The position numbers and the translations under genes are program-made. The notes under the pieces were generated by a model. It ran no database searches and had not been told where the DNA came from. It was given only the letters and a program-made list of their open reading frames with translations. A stretch of DNA of 64,000 nucleotides from Vesta saturnalis (Eukaryota; Arthropoda; Insecta; Coleoptera; Lampyridae), in contig JARFJB010000106.1 in the NCBI GenBank assembly GCA_036346205.1, forward strand, positions 1 to 64,000, in the 5' to 3' direction. Shown piece by piece: positions 11,457 to 24,600 of the stretch. Each line of letters opens with the position of its first letter. Position 1 is the first letter of the stretch.

Positions 11457-11675
11457 TTAAAGCAGGTAATTAATATTTCCACTGGCGAAATTGAACAGTA
11501 ATAATAGATTTTCTACCGATTCCTTCAAACAAGTTAAGATTTTAATATCACTAAATGTTAAATGTGGTACTTTCCATTGAATTTTATTTAAGGTTGTTGC
11601 CGCATCAACGTCACCATAGTAGCAGTTTGCATCGCTTCTAGATCCAATTAAAATCAACTGTTGAAGCATATTCAC
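11457..11675 (-). pseudogene. Polinton-associated (possibly capsid-like) protein fragment
   Basis: A 72-codon frame contains LIGSRSDANCYYGDVDAATT and a NKIQWKVPHLTFSD segment. I associate these with a conserved protein of arthropod Polinton/adintovirus-like elements, possibly a structural protein; that assignment is tentative. The upstream end is cut by the CA-rich microsatellite, so the remainder may lie beyond 13,690 or be lost. Confidence 0.4.
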
Positions 11676-11735
11676 AATGACGATAATTTTACTTTATTCC
11701 AAATATGTGGTTCAACAGTATACATACTGTGCATT

Positions 11736-11741
11736 CGCACA

Positions 11742-11822
<81 letters not shown>

Positions 11823-12883
11823 CATGCACGCACGAACACGCACAACACACGCACGCACGCACACGCACACGCACGCACGCACGCACACAGCACGCACACA
11901 CGCACACACGCACACACGCACACACGCACACATGCACACACGCACACCACACGCACACAGCACACACGACACACACGACACACGCACACACGCACACACG
12001 CACACGCACACACACGCACACACGACACACACGCACACGCACACACGCACACACGCACACACGACACACGCACACACGCACACGCACACGACACGCACAC
12101 AGCACACACGCACACACGCACACACGCACACACGCACACACACACACGCACACACGCACACACGACACACACGCACACACGCACACACGACACACACGCA
12201 CACACACACACACACGCACACACGCACACACACGACACACGACACACACGCACACACGCACAACGCACACACGCACACAGCACACGACACACGACACACA
12301 CGCACACACGCACACACGCACACCGCACACACGCACACACGCACACACGACACACACGACACACGCACACACGCACACACGCACGCACAGCACACACGCA
12401 CGCACGCACACACGCACACACGCAACACGCACACAGCACACACGCACACGACACACACGCACACACGCACACCGCACACGCACGACAGCACACACGCACA
12501 CACGCACACATGACACACACGCACACACGCACACACGCACACACACGCACACGCGCACACATGTAAACACGCACACACGCACACACGCTCACACGCGCAC
12601 ACGCACACACGCGCACACGCACGCACGCACACACGCACACACGCACACACCACACCGCACACACGCACACACGCACACACGCAACACGCACACACGCACA
12701 CACGCACACACGCAACCACACGCACACACGCACACACACACACGCACACACAACGTACACACGCACACACGACACACACACGCACACACGCACACGCACA
12801 CACGACCACACGCACACACACACCACACACGCGCACACGCACGCACGCACACACGCACACACGCACACACGCACACACGCACG

Positions 12884-12920
<37 letters not shown>

Positions 12921-13645
12921 GCACACGCACACCGCACACACGCACACACGCACACACACACGACACGCACACGCACCGCACACACACGCCACACACGCAC
13001 ACACGCACACACGCACACACGCACACACGCACACACGCACACGCAACACGCACACACGCACACACGCACACACGCAGCACACGCACACGCACACACGCAC
13101 ACGCACACGCACACGCACCACACGCGCACACGCACACACGCCACACGCACACACGCACACGCGCACACAGCGCACACGCGCACACGCCACGCGCACGCGC
13201 ACACGCGCATAGCGCACCGCACGCGCGACACGCGCACACGCGCACGCGCACCGCGCACACGCGCACGCACCGCGCACACAGCGCACACGCGCACACGCGC
13301 ACACGCGCACACGCGCCACGCGCACACGCGCACGCGCCACGCGCACACGCGCACAGCGCACGCGCGCACGCGCACACGCGCACACGCGCACACGCGCACC
13401 GCGCACACGCGCACGCGCGCACGCGCACGCGCACGCGCGACACGCGCAGCACGCGCACACGCGACACGCGCACGCGCACGCGCACACGCGACACGCGACA
13501 CGCGACACGCGCACGCGCGCACGCGCACGCCACGCGACACGCGCACGCGCACACGCGCACACGCCGCACACGCGCACAGCGCACACGCGCACACGCGCAC
13601 ACGCGAGCACGCGCACACGCGCGCACGCGCGCACGCGCGCACGCA

Positions 13646-13685
<40 letters not shown>

Positions 13686-13687
13686 CA
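11736..13687. repeat. ~1.95-kb CA/CG-rich microsatellite with a composition gradient
   Basis: It starts as nearly pure (CA)n, passes into an 8-base unit CGCACACA, and near the end becomes dominated by CGCGCACA and CGCG-rich units. All six frames stay open for hundreds of codons (His/Thr or Cys/Val repeats) only because the sequence lacks stop codons; none of these frames is a gene. Many single-base slips (CGACAC, CAGCAC, GCAACAC) break the period. Strict purine-pyrimidine alternation gives it Z-DNA potential. Confidence 0.97.
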
Positions 13688-13943
13688 TCTTGGCCATACT
13701 TGCCTAAACATGGTAAAATGAGGTAGTTCACCTACACATGTGTATAAATGTTGGAAGGTAAAAATTATGTTCGTTCCAGACATTTTAAAGTAAACTTCAA
13801 TAATTTAATACCGTAATAATTATTAAAAACATAATAGTGGCGTTGAGTAAATAATCATTACTCAATGATAGTAGTTTATGAAAATAGAGAATTGTGAAAT
13901 CTAAGTGGTAAAAAACTGCTTGTACACAATACCTTACCGGACA
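13688..13943. other. Short unique spacer
   Basis: This lies between the microsatellite and the second 1.1-kb repeat copy. On the minus strand 13,690-13,783 reads 31 codons from an ATG into the microsatellite; no family was recognised. Confidence 0.4.
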
Positions 13944-15026
13944 ATATAATTATATTTTGTTATTGTTTACTTATAGAATGTAGACACATCATATACGTAT
14001 AAAAGTAAACCTAAAAAATGAGTTTTTCTAATTTTATTCAGAAAAATAGTGATAACCATTTTTTGTTGAAAAACACATCAAAATTTGGTATTATGGAGTC
14101 TTTGATATTAGTATAAAGCATTACTATCGTTATTGTTCCATAACATGTCTAAGCTCAGAAAGATAACAGAATAAAATAAATAAGACTAATTTATTAAAAA
14201 CAATAATAATATTTTTATTATTGTATGAAAGATTGATTCATTAATAAACTAGTAAGCAGCGATATTAAAAAGAATTGTACATCGCATGACACGTATATAT
14301 GCAAAGCGGGTAGTTTGACAACTGAATGCATGGTTTACAACGATGTCATCAGGTAAACTCTGGAAAAGCCGTAAATGATAAGAAAATGAAACAAAGATGA
14401 ACTAACTATTATACACTTTATTACACCCTAAAACTTTTTCACTAATTTGGCTTTCGGCGTTTCTGCGAGGCAAGCTCTACACATCTGTTTTCTTCAGTAG
14501 ACTTATCCATTGACGAAATTGATATAGACGCTTTTGAAATCGAGCTATCGATATTATTACGACTACTTATGAGGAGTAATTCAAATTATCTTTCGGAAAT
14601 GGGGCGTTCATGCCGAAAAGTACCGTGAAATTGAGTGCGACCGGTCACCGCATGGCGCGAAATGCGAGTAGCCCGATCAAAGAAGCCAAGCATTTATCCT
14701 AAAGTTACTGAACTCCTGTTATATAAGATAACAACATATTATTAGCTACCCTATTTAGCTTTCGGTAGGGCTAGCCCTTAGATAGGAAATCTTAATACAT
14801 ACTGTACAAATTTCTCAATGATGTTTTGAATCCCAAGCTTAAGACCTTCCTACGTAGTTAGGGCCATTAGGAAGTATCAGGTCTATGAGAAAATAGTATT
14901 AGGAGTGTTCTGCAACGATCACATTTGACTAGAATTTGAGTAATCCTACTAAATGAAAGATAACATGTCACCATGGACGACAAGCAACTCCGCAAGTTCC
15001 TGTTGAATCCGCAGACTCATGAATAA
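13944..15026 (+). repeat. Second copy of the ~1.1-kb dispersed repeat
   Basis: Colinear with 20-1118, including the 17-codon ATG frame at 14,973-15,026. Immediately after that stop the sequence joins a segment equivalent to 4046 in copy 1, so ~2.9 kb present in copy 1 is absent here. Confidence 0.75.
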
Positions 15027-15027
15027 G

Positions 15028-15748
15028 TAAGGCTACTTTAGACTTCGGATTTGAGAATTAAAGGCCAACAATGACTAGCTTTGCTGGTACAGATTTTAGG
15101 AAGGATATTCTAGGGATGCTGGATTTAGGATGAATTGAGAGACTGTGTCCAATACACAATCGTGCGGGATTTTAGGAACTCGCTAGGTGCCGATGGAATT
15201 GAAAGTTGGAGTTAAAATGATCGAAGTGGTCATACCAGAAATATACTATAGTTTGACATGGGAGTGGAGTTTTTTGAAGGGTATTAGCATTGACCAGTCG
15301 ATGGTGTCGTAGAGATAGACTTCCAGCTATCAACACTGTTGAATATCTACAGAAACCATCGCATTTGAGTGAAGTTAAGAGGCATTATCTGAAGTTGCAT
15401 AAAGCAATGTCGTGAAATGATTGCTAACCACTTCGACATCCATGAAACAACAGTGTTACAGCTTAACTCCTTAAACGTAGAAATAGATTGATGATGAATT
15501 AAAGAAGCTGTATAAATTAAGAGTTGTAGAAAAATCAAACATCCCATGGGCTTGTCCGATAGTTATGGTAACCAAAAAGAGTTATACGCACTGATATTGC
15601 GTGGAATATCGGAAGCTTAACGCAATCAGCGAAAGGAGTAGTTATCCCTTGCTCATGATGTCTCTGAGAGTCACTAGATACGTATCTAATGTTGACGTTA
15701 CGTCGGTTTTTTGGCAAATCCAAATGAATGAAATTGTTACACTTTGTT
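15028..15748 (+). pseudogene. Gypsy-type pol remnant (protease tail to RT)
   Basis: From 15,490 one frame reads the N-terminal block of a Gypsy-type RT: DDELKKLYKLRVVEKSN, then PWACPIVMVTKK, one internal stop, then YRKLNAISERSSYPL and VSNVDVTSVFWQIQMNE. These are the classic fingers and palm-A motifs (the VDV Asp region). The preceding 460 bp corresponds to the protease-RT linker region but is full of stops. The YxDD motif and everything after it are missing. It is a dead, 3'-truncated fragment. Confidence 0.75.
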
Positions 15749-17479
15749 TGAACTATTAAACACTATCCAGCACTTATTTGAATTATACATTATGCTCCTT
15801 TTCAGTTTAACAGTAGGAATACTATACCTAATAAGTAATAACTTTTAAATTCATAATAATTGGTGAAGCGGTTTCGAAATCCAATATCAATAACGAATAA
15901 TACAAGGTTTGTGTATTTTCGATATTTTTACGGTTTTATCATTTTTGCCCATGGTATTGCCGCAAAAGAATAGCAAACTCAAAAGTTGATATATCGTTGA
16001 AAAGCTTCCTAAATGCAGTGGTTTTTGCCGAAGAAAAAAAACGTCCTCATTAGCACATTTTTGGTGTTACCACGAAAAGAAAATACCACTAATTTTGCTC
16101 AATTCGAAACTATTATATTTAACTTTAACCAGTGTGACAACCCTTTTTGCGTTGTATTAAATATACCTTAATTTAAGGTCTTTCATTCTTTCTGTTGTAA
16201 ATATAAGAAAAATTTTAATTATTGAAATATAGGTATGTGGTAGGCAACTTAATTTGCATATCTTTTTAGGGGTTTATAGTGCCTATCTTCTTAATGGTTT
16301 ATACTACTTCTTTAAATTATTTTTCTAATCATTTTATTCGCGCATTAAGTCATGACCTAATTCTTTGCGCAAATCCTTACGCGCACGACTAGATCGTCTA
16401 ATTACAAAGCCTCCATTTTTTTTACTTCCTTATGACTGCTGTGAGTGCAGGAAGCATTTTTTGGGTTTTCCCCCAAATTTTCTGTGAAAGTGCCATTAAT
16501 TTGATGGTGAGATATTTTAACGCATTATACTAAAAATTAAAACATTTCCTCTTTTCAGGCACTTTTATTTTAGTTCACTTTTGTTTTATTTTACTTTTAT
16601 ACTCTTGATTTCACCGCTTTTGATTACGCATTTAATCTTTCTGTTGCGTACGCTTTCATTTTATGATTACAATTTTTATTGGAAAAAATCAAGATAATGC
16701 ATTAAACAGATTATTCCATTTCAAGAAGAAAATTCCATTTTGGGTGTGGCTTATAACGTAAAGTATCAACTCAGTTGAAATTTCCGTAATCATTTAGATA
16801 CCAGAGGTTATCAAAAAATTTGTGTACAAAGATTTTACAAACAGGTATTTATGTAATACATTTTTAATATAAGACTAGAATTTTAAGATATATTTTATTT
16901 AACCATATCATATTAACTGTCAATAAACACAGTTTTTATTTTTTTTACATTTTGATAAAATTTTTAGTTTAGCACTCGGTTTAGTTATTCCGAGCATAGA
17001 TAAAAAATAACTTGGCGTTCGAGATCATTTTTATTATTGTCGCATTGCAATTTTTTTATATTTATGTTAAGTGAAAATAACACAGCAGAAATTGGGGTAA
17101 TTAAGCAAATCAAAAGATTTGAATCGACCCACTTGAATTTACCGACTGGGACAAAGGCATTATTTGTGGTTAATGGTTAGTATCTCCTGTTAGTTTAACG
17201 ATTTGTGTTTTTGGAGAACTAATTTCTCTATTTCTTTAATACATTATTAAATTTATTATACCTTTTCCACCACTTATTTTATACCATCACCTGGCGTAGG
17301 AGATTCTTTTAACCCAATAAATACTTGTCTTGTAGCAAATTTAACGTTAATTCCGTTGGCACGTCTAAATTTGATGTGGCTGTATGGAGAAAAGCAAACA
17401 TTTTTTTGAAATCAGGAAATGTTTGAATAAAATAAAATAACTTTCCAAAAAATCTTATAAGAATTTTTGTTGCAATGAA

Positions 17480-17484
<5 letters not shown>
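15749..17484. other. AT-rich noncoding stretch
   Basis: No frame, domain, RNA gene or mobile-element end could be supported here. Confidence 0.55.

Positions 17485-17552
<68 letters not shown>
17485..17552. repeat. (AT)n microsatellite
   Basis: About 67 bases of uninterrupted AT dinucleotide. Confidence 0.95.
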
Positions 17553-17555
<3 letters not shown>

Positions 17556-18879
17556 CTAATGAAAGTGAGCCTACAAGATGGCCCATATTGTGGGTTAGTA
17601 AAATACCTGCTGCCGATAACCGTAGGCCCGTAGATATGATGAAACACATGAAATCTAAATATTCATTGTTTATGCTTTTATTGTAAAAGTAATTGTTGCA
17701 ATGGAATTTTCAATTAATTTTTAGTATTATGTTTCATATATATCACAAGTTTATCATGTCTTTAAACGAATTAATTTAACTTCTTTAATGTTTATGAAAA
17801 GTTGCCTGTACCTTATTGGTTCAGTTCTTGTAATTTCGGGTTTGATACAACATTATTTAAGTTTACTAGTTTATGTGCTTATTTTTAACAAAATCCAATT
17901 ATATCTTTCTAAAGCTTGTGACTGAGTATTAAGATTACCACATAAAAATAATATAAATAGTAGAGCGTTGATTATTGTGTACTTCAACCTCACTTAAGCT
18001 TAATTACTGTAGGTATAACTTAAGTTAAACTTAAATGTAAGCAAATGCACTGGAACGCTATTAAAGAAAGTATTGTAATTGAATATTCATAAACTGTTTT
18101 ACATTTGTGTGCACCAAGTATTTCTGTACTTTTCTATGGAAAATTTCCAAGATTTTGAAATTATATGGTTTTGTTCTTAGAAATTGAAAATTAAGATTTT
18201 AGAGATATTAGATATACATATAAGGTCGAACTTTGAATGCAGTAGCATAATTTATTTACCCTATGATAAACACATTTTTAATCAGAGTAAAATACAAATG
18301 ATTTTGAAGCTATTAATATTCAAAGTGGCTTATATATGTTTATCCACCTTAAATTAGTAATCACAATGAATTATATAATTCACTTGAACTATCTCTCTTG
18401 AAAGTTAGAATGACATTCTATGCCTCCTTTTAAATTGAAATTAATACGTAATGTAACTGAAGAATTAAAATAATCACAGGTTTGTTTTGGTTTTCATTTT
18501 AATATTTGTGCCACGTATGTATTAATCTTCTACATCAATTATATAAGAAACTACTCACGTTTTAATAGCAAAATTTGAAGGGGTCAAGTATTTGTCATTA
18601 AAAGAAAATATTATATGACTAGTTGGCTTTGTATTAAAATGTTTGGATATAATTTGAAACAACTAAAAAATGTCTACGTGTTGTCATTGTGTAGGTTGAA
18701 AATAAATTACTCAAGTTTATAGTGTTTATTTTATAAATTATCAAAAAGAACTTTTGAATAATTTAAAATTATGTTTTTATATTGTATCAGCCACCTCACT
18801 TTGAAGGCTAATTTTATAAAATTGTTGCGGTGAGTTTTGATACAGTTTTTACCACTTGACAATCAGTACATTGTTGTTA
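17553..18879. other. AT-rich noncoding stretch
   Basis: Nothing recognisable; very low GC with no long reading frame. Confidence 0.55.
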
Positions 18880-18904
18880 TAATAATAATAATAATAATAA
18901 TAAT
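18880..18904. repeat. (TAA)n tract
   Basis: Eight TAA units, joined directly to the TGAATGATTTATT end of a minus-strand LINE fragment. On the minus strand this is an (ATT)n tail. Confidence 0.9.
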
Positions 18905-19296
18905 GAATGATTTATTGTCAAAATATATACAGCAGTTAAGGGTCCAGCTAAGTCACTATGACTTTACAGCCGGTTCCCATCCTTATTCTAGCATAAATAT
19001 ATACACACATAAATCAATTATATACATAGACACAGTTAAACGCTTTATGGTGCGAACATAATCTTTTTATTATTCTAAAAAGAATTAAAAAAAAATGTAA
19101 ATAAATAATAAATTCTCTCTATTTGTTTGATAAAATGAATGACCAAAGTGAAAAGTATCCATTAACAGATTATTTTCTCATTTTTAATTTAATTGGAAAT
19201 TAAAGATTTGCCACAGGTTTAATTAAAGTCAACATAATAATAATCTTCCTTTTTATTTGTGTATCTATTAACTTAACTTTATGGGTTTTATATATA
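18905..19296 (-). mobile_element. 3' end of a minus-strand LINE, (ATT)n-tailed
   Basis: The first ~90 bases match 37,070-37,190: both start at an AAT tract, share GAATGATTTATT, and hold the same hairpin. Beyond that similarity fades. It reads as a minus-strand 3' UTR whose tail lies at the low-coordinate side. It is flanked on both sides by (AAT)n and followed by a plus-strand I-like element, exactly as at 37,074-38,214. Confidence 0.55.
18940..18978 (-). ncRNA. Conserved 3' UTR hairpin (copy 1)
   Basis: On the minus strand the order is GGG-AA-CCGGCT-GTA-AAGTC-(ATAGT)-GACTT-AGCTGG-A-CCC. The GGG/CCC, CCGGCT/AGCTGG and AAGTC/GACTT arms pair. The third pair of the outer stem is G-U here and A-U in the copy at 37,144-37,181, so pairing is kept only on the minus-strand RNA. 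A role as the RT recognition structure is an inference. Confidence 0.6.
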
Positions 19297-19313
19297 TAAT
19301 ATATAATAATAAC

Positions 19314-19386
<73 letters not shown>

Positions 19387-19406
19387 GTAATGATAATGGT
19401 AGTAAC

Positions 19407-19440
<34 letters not shown>
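19297..19440. repeat. Long imperfect (TAA)n tract, target of copy A
   Basis: About 48 TAA-like units with a few substitutions (TAGTAATGATAATGG in the middle). The head of copy A begins immediately after it. Confidence 0.93.
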
Positions 19441-19441
<1 letters not shown>

Positions 19442-20217
19442 CTAGGGGTTGGACTACCTACTAGGCGCGTCCCCAGGTGGCGGATAGGGGAATGACCTTG
19501 CAAATGATCGTAAGTGATGCAAGGCCAACACCGAAATATGAGCTCGTGGCGGTAAACCGCCACTGTTAGCTCTGAGAATACGGTGTCGCGGACCAGTCCA
19601 CGTGGGGCCTCGTATCTAACGAGGACAGGGATGGAAACCCTGCGTGCCCGTAGCTGTAAGCACACTTTTCTTTTACTAGTCTTGAGTGGCTTCCCTTACT
19701 TTAACACTTTTCTGTCGGGGCACCCTCGCTCCAACTCTTGTTCTCTTCAGGCTCCCAGCGTAAGCTGAGAGACCTCTTCCATTTCCATTTCTTTCTACTT
19801 ATCCCAGGAAGTACGCCGTCAAAAGCGTATACGGGTGTGGCAATCCCGGAATGTCCTTGCTGGGGATGGTTGAGCGCTAACCATCTCCTAATACCGCAAC
19901 TGCGAACTGTACTTCAGAGACTCTAGCAGGGCGTGGCTAGGGAACGTTGTACAGCTAGCGGTCGGTGGTCTTGGCTTTACCGCCCGGGCTACGAGGAAGG
20001 TAACCTCTATAAAAAATCCCCCAATCCCAAGGTCGTTTGGCAGTTTTAGGTGCTGAAGGGATTGCGCGAGGGGAAGCCTGAGCGTGGCCAGGGGGAAGCC
20101 TGGTCTCTAGCGTTGAAACGCCTGTGGGGAGGCGCCCTCCACAGAATTTTGCCTTCTTGTGGTATCCCGGCTCTGCTGCAGTGACATTTTCTACCGAGGT
20201 TTTTCGTGGGAACGATA
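19441..20217 (+). promoter_or_regulatory. Structured 5' UTR of copy A (also in B, C, F)
   Basis: The head forms CCTAG/CTAGG (19,441-19,465). Next is CCTTGCA/TGCAAGG (19,496-19,524), then GTGGCGG-TAAA-CCGCCAC (19,546-19,563). All three recur in copies B, C and F at equivalent places, the last with compensatory changes in C. Further down are a TATAAAAAA run (~20,009), repeated AAGCCTG/GCCAGG segments (20,071-20,102) and a GCGTTGAAACGC hairpin just before ORF1. Internal promoters in the 5' UTR are usual for such elements; none is proven here. Confidence 0.6.
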
Positions 20218-21390
20218 TGAATAAAACCACAAAACAAAAACACGGAGTGCCAGCTCCTTAAATATGGAGTGCAGGAGGATATCCTTCAAAGTCCTGCAAC
20301 AATAAGGATATGGAGACGGAGGCCTTGCCCCGGTTCCTTATTCTAAAAAGGAAAGATGGGGTTAGTTTTGAGAGAATCAGCCCTTTTTATATACAAAAGG
20401 CACTATATGGGTTATATGGAGATTTAAAAATGGTTAAAAAAGTAAAGGAAGGGATCTTAATCGAAACTGTTTCTAATAAACAGGCAAAGAAGGTTTTAGA
20501 AACAAAAAGGTTTGGTGACTTTGAGATCGATGTTTGTCCGCATAGAACTATGAATATATCTAAAGGTGTTATATTTTGCCACGATCTGCTTAACTGCTCT
20601 GTAGAAGACATATGTGACGAACTCAGTAGTCAAAAAGTTATCAAAGTTCGACGAATAAAGACAAGGCGAAATGGAGAACTGATAGATTCGCCCAATCACG
20701 TTCTTACATTCAACACTCCAATTCTACCTAAAACTATCAGAGTTGCGTTTTATTCCTTAAATGTACGATTATATATACCCCCTCCCATGAGGTGTTTTAA
20801 TTGTAATAAGTTGGCCACACCTCGTTGCGATGTACAGCACAAGAACCACTTTGTTCATGTGGTAAGAATAACATCGGTTCGCCATGCGAACAACCTATAC
20901 ATGCATAAATTGTGGCGGAAATCACTCTGCTAGAGCACCAATTTGTCCAGTTTTAAACAAGAAAGTGCAATTCAAGAAGTGCAAAGAAAAATAAGTTATA
21001 ATGAAGCAAGAAGAAAAATTACTATCGCAACACCATGTCCAGGAATTAGCTATTCCAAAGCCGCGGCTACTTCAGTAGCTCCTCAGGCTAAAATCGATGT
21101 GCCAGCACTAGCTAGAACTCCTTCCCAGTTAGTCGAAGCAATCAAACCCCTGATTCAAAAACCCTCTGTAACATCTTTGCCTGAAGCATCTTTGCCTCCA
21201 CCGTCTTTTCATTCGATCTGTTCAACCTCGACGAACGTTGAAAACGGAAACGTTCTCCATTAGGTCGCGAAGTGTCAGAAGATGATTCTATTTCGTTAGA
21301 GTCAAAAAAAGAAAAAGGGATGGCCAAAGGAAAACCGAGGAAAGCACCTCAGTTTCCTCAGATTTGCAAAAGGAAGAGGAATATTATTAG
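20218..21390 (+). pseudogene. ORF1 of copy A (nucleic-acid-binding protein), broken
   Basis: The expected ATG (20,218) follows GTGGGAACGAT, as in the other copies, but its frame stops after 14 codons. The main frame is open from 20,310 (LPRFLILKRK start) to 20,933. It covers the conserved N-terminal domain (SNKQAKKVLE, LNCSVEDICDEL) and the first knuckle start MRCFNCNK. The frame is then lost inside the zinc-knuckle region and resumes at ~20,943 (EVQRKISYNEARRK) to 21,263. The tail is a basic KKKRKKG-type end in a further frame. ORF1 proteins of this family coat the element RNA to form the transposition particle. Confidence 0.75.
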
Positions 21391-21643
21391 TCTTATATAA
21401 TAATTATATTTTATTCAGTAATAATATCTGTGATATATCTACATACAGTAGCGTTCAACTACTTTATGTATTTTATTTTTATTTTATATATTTATTTATT
21501 TATTTAACTATATCTATTTATTTATTTATTTACTTGTTTGTTTGTTTACATCTATTTGTTATTTATCCGTGCTCGTAATTTTTATTTATTTACTCGTTAA
21601 CCAATCGACAATTGTCTTTTCTTTTTAATTTGTTAAATCAACA

Positions 21644-24600
21644 ATGGACTCCATAATTCAATGGAATTGTAACGGATGTATTCGTCACTATTGCGAACTT
21701 AAATTAATTATTAACGAGTTCAACCAGTTATGTCTATGCATTCAAGAAACTCATCTTAAACCGAATCAACAATACTACCTGCGTAGACAAAAATAGTTAG
21801 AAAAGATGTACCCCAGACCTCAGGGCTAGAGGTGGAGTAGCATTTATTATCAGGGAAAATGTTCAATACGACATAGTTTCATTGACAACGTCACTACAAG
21901 CCATTGCTATAAAAATAACTGCTCCGATAAAAGTAATTATCTGTAATATATACCTTCCCAACAAAAATTGGCAACAGCAGGATATCCAAAACGTCTTAGA
22001 TCAGTTACCTGCTCCCTACATATTTTTGGGCGACTTCAACGCCCATAATCGCATGTGGGGTTCCTTACATACTGATGGATGTGGACAGGCTTTGGAAAAT
22101 GCAATAGATCTAAACCAATTATTTTTATTAAATACCGGTGCAAACACTCACCTTTGCGCAAGAACTGGATCATTTTCAGCCATAGATCTGACAATGGCTT
22201 CGGCACGTATTGCTACATCACTCACATGGAAAGTACTAGACGATCTCTATCATAGTGACCACTTCCCCATTGTAGTAGACACAGAACAACATAAAACGCA
22301 TATAGTAACTCCAATTGCTGGAGAATATCAGCAGCTCGATGGGATGTCTTCCAGTCACATTGTTTATGCCTTCAAACCACCATGAAGCCTCATGAACGTA
22401 CAAGTAATCACAGACATGATAATTAATGCGGCTAACGTCTCTATACCAAAAACAGGAGGAAATCCGGTAAAACGTAATGTACCGTGGTGGAATCACACGG
22501 TCAGTGAAGCAGTAAAACAAAAAAACGGGCATTTAATCGCTATCGAAGATATCCTACAAATGAAAATCTTAGCTTTAAAAAGCTAGGGCAGTTTCCGAAC
22601 TATCTTAAAAAGCAAAAGAGAGTCATGGAATAATTATGTGTCATCAATAACTTGCCAAACATCTTGCACAGAGGTTTGGAAAAAAATTAAAGCTGTCTCA
22701 GGTAAATATACGGCATCTTCAATACAACTCCAAGGTAATAACACTATAATCACCGAACCCAAACAAATAGCTGAAACTTTAGCGGACCAATTCTAAGAAA
22801 TCAGCAGTTCCCAAAACTACGATGTCCCTTTTTTACACACAAAAACTGATAAAGAGATTAAGTTGAATTTTAGTGAATCAGGAACCGCTGAATATAATGT
22901 GCTTTTTACATTGACAGAATTTGAACTGGCTCTGAAACGCAGCAAATCTTCTTCTCCGGACCCGGATCTCATAACGTATGATATGATAAAAAAACCTAAG
23001 GAACCATATAAGAAATTGATTCTGGATGCGTTTAACTTAATCTGGACAGAAGGTAGATACCCTTCCTGCTGGAAGGAGGCCATAATAGTTCCTATTCTTA
23101 AAAATAGGAAAAATCCATACTTAGCTATGAATTACAGACCAATTAGCCTGACCTCATGTATGGCAAAAATATTAGAGCGTATGGTCAGTAACAGATTAAT
23201 GTGGGTTATGGAAAAACAGAAACTTCTGGTAAACTGCCAAATGGGATTCAGAAATTTAGATCCGCGGTGGATCACCTAGTATTACAGGATGCAGTTCTAA
23301 AGGCCTTCGAGCAGACACCATGCAGTGGCTGTCTTTCTGATGTAGAAAAGGCATTTGATATGACGTGGAGATATGGAGTCATACAAAGATTATACGAATG
23401 GGGCCTTAGAGGTAACTTACCGCAATTTATAACTTCGTTCCTCGAAGAAAGGCGATATCGAGTTATAGTTGGTACGTCATATTCCTCCTGTAGAATACTG
23501 GAAAACGGAATCCCTCAGGGTTCAACGTTAAGTGTGGTCCTCTTCTTAATCGCAATAAACTCCTTAATGAAATCTATTTCCTCAGACATCAATACATACC
23601 TTTACGTTGACGACCTTGCAATACTATATTCTGCTCCTACAATAGGAGAAATAAACAGAAAGCTACAACTTGCCATCGACCGTATATTATCAAACTCGGA
23701 AAATATAGGATTTAAAATATCACCTGAAAAATCATTTTGTATGCACTTCTGTAAATTGCGAAAACCACACTTTGGTCCTCTTCTCACATTAAAAAACAAA
23801 CACATTAAAAATAAGACCTCCGGAGTATTTTTAGGATTAACACTCGATAATAGACTAATATGGAAGGAACATATAGACAACTTAACAATACGATGTAAAG
23901 TAGTTCTTAATGCTATAAGAGTTATGGCAAACTCTAAATGGGGAGCTGATCCAGAAGTTCTCTTGAGAGTATACAAAATGCTAGTGCAATCTAAAATTGA
24001 TTACGGTTGTGAAGCGTACTCATCAGCTACGAACAGTACTTTGAAATCCTTGAGTACAATACAGAATGCTGCTATAAGATACTCACTTGGTGCGTTTTAT
24101 ACCAGCCCAAGTGATAGCTTACTATGCGAATCAGGTATACTACCTATTTCCTTACACCGAAAATATAGAATCTTAGCTTACGCATGCAAAATTAAATCTA
24201 TGCCTAATCATCCTAACCACAACATTTTATTTTGTAATGACGAGCCTCAATCTTCACAAAGACTGCACAAACCTCTGCAATACCACATAAATAATACACT
24301 AGAATCCGTTAATCACCAACTTCCGCAAATGCTACCTCTAGGACCGCTTGAAATCCCGCCATGGTTAGTACCTCTATTAATGTGCTAAGACATCTTTCTA
24401 GACATGACAAAGAAACCCCTCAATACATCTACTTGGAATTCAAGAAACTACTCTACATACCACGACTACATAGTATTATATACAGACGGATCGAAAACAA
24501 GTACTGGTGTGGGATGTGCGTTTTCAGTCGAAGGAGAAGAGCATCGTTGGTTCATGCCATTACACACTTCAATCTACGCAGCTGAACTATACAGTATTTG

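Noticed and set aside
11661..13783. Very long overlapping open frames (up to 703 codons) on both strands
   Set aside because: They are translations of the CA/CG repeat, which contains no stop codons in any frame. The His/Thr and Cys/Val runs carry no gene-like signal.
19441..19500. HDV-like ribozyme at the heads of A, B, C and F
   Set aside because: A closing stem (CCT-GGGG with CCCC-AGG around a mismatched A) can be drawn, but no P2 or P3 partner exists in the required order.
19288..19665. Minus-strand 125-codon frame with a long Tyr run
   Set aside because: The run is translated (AAT)n and the remainder is antisense to the LINE 5' UTR. The same antisense frame recurs in copies B and C only because the UTR is repeated.
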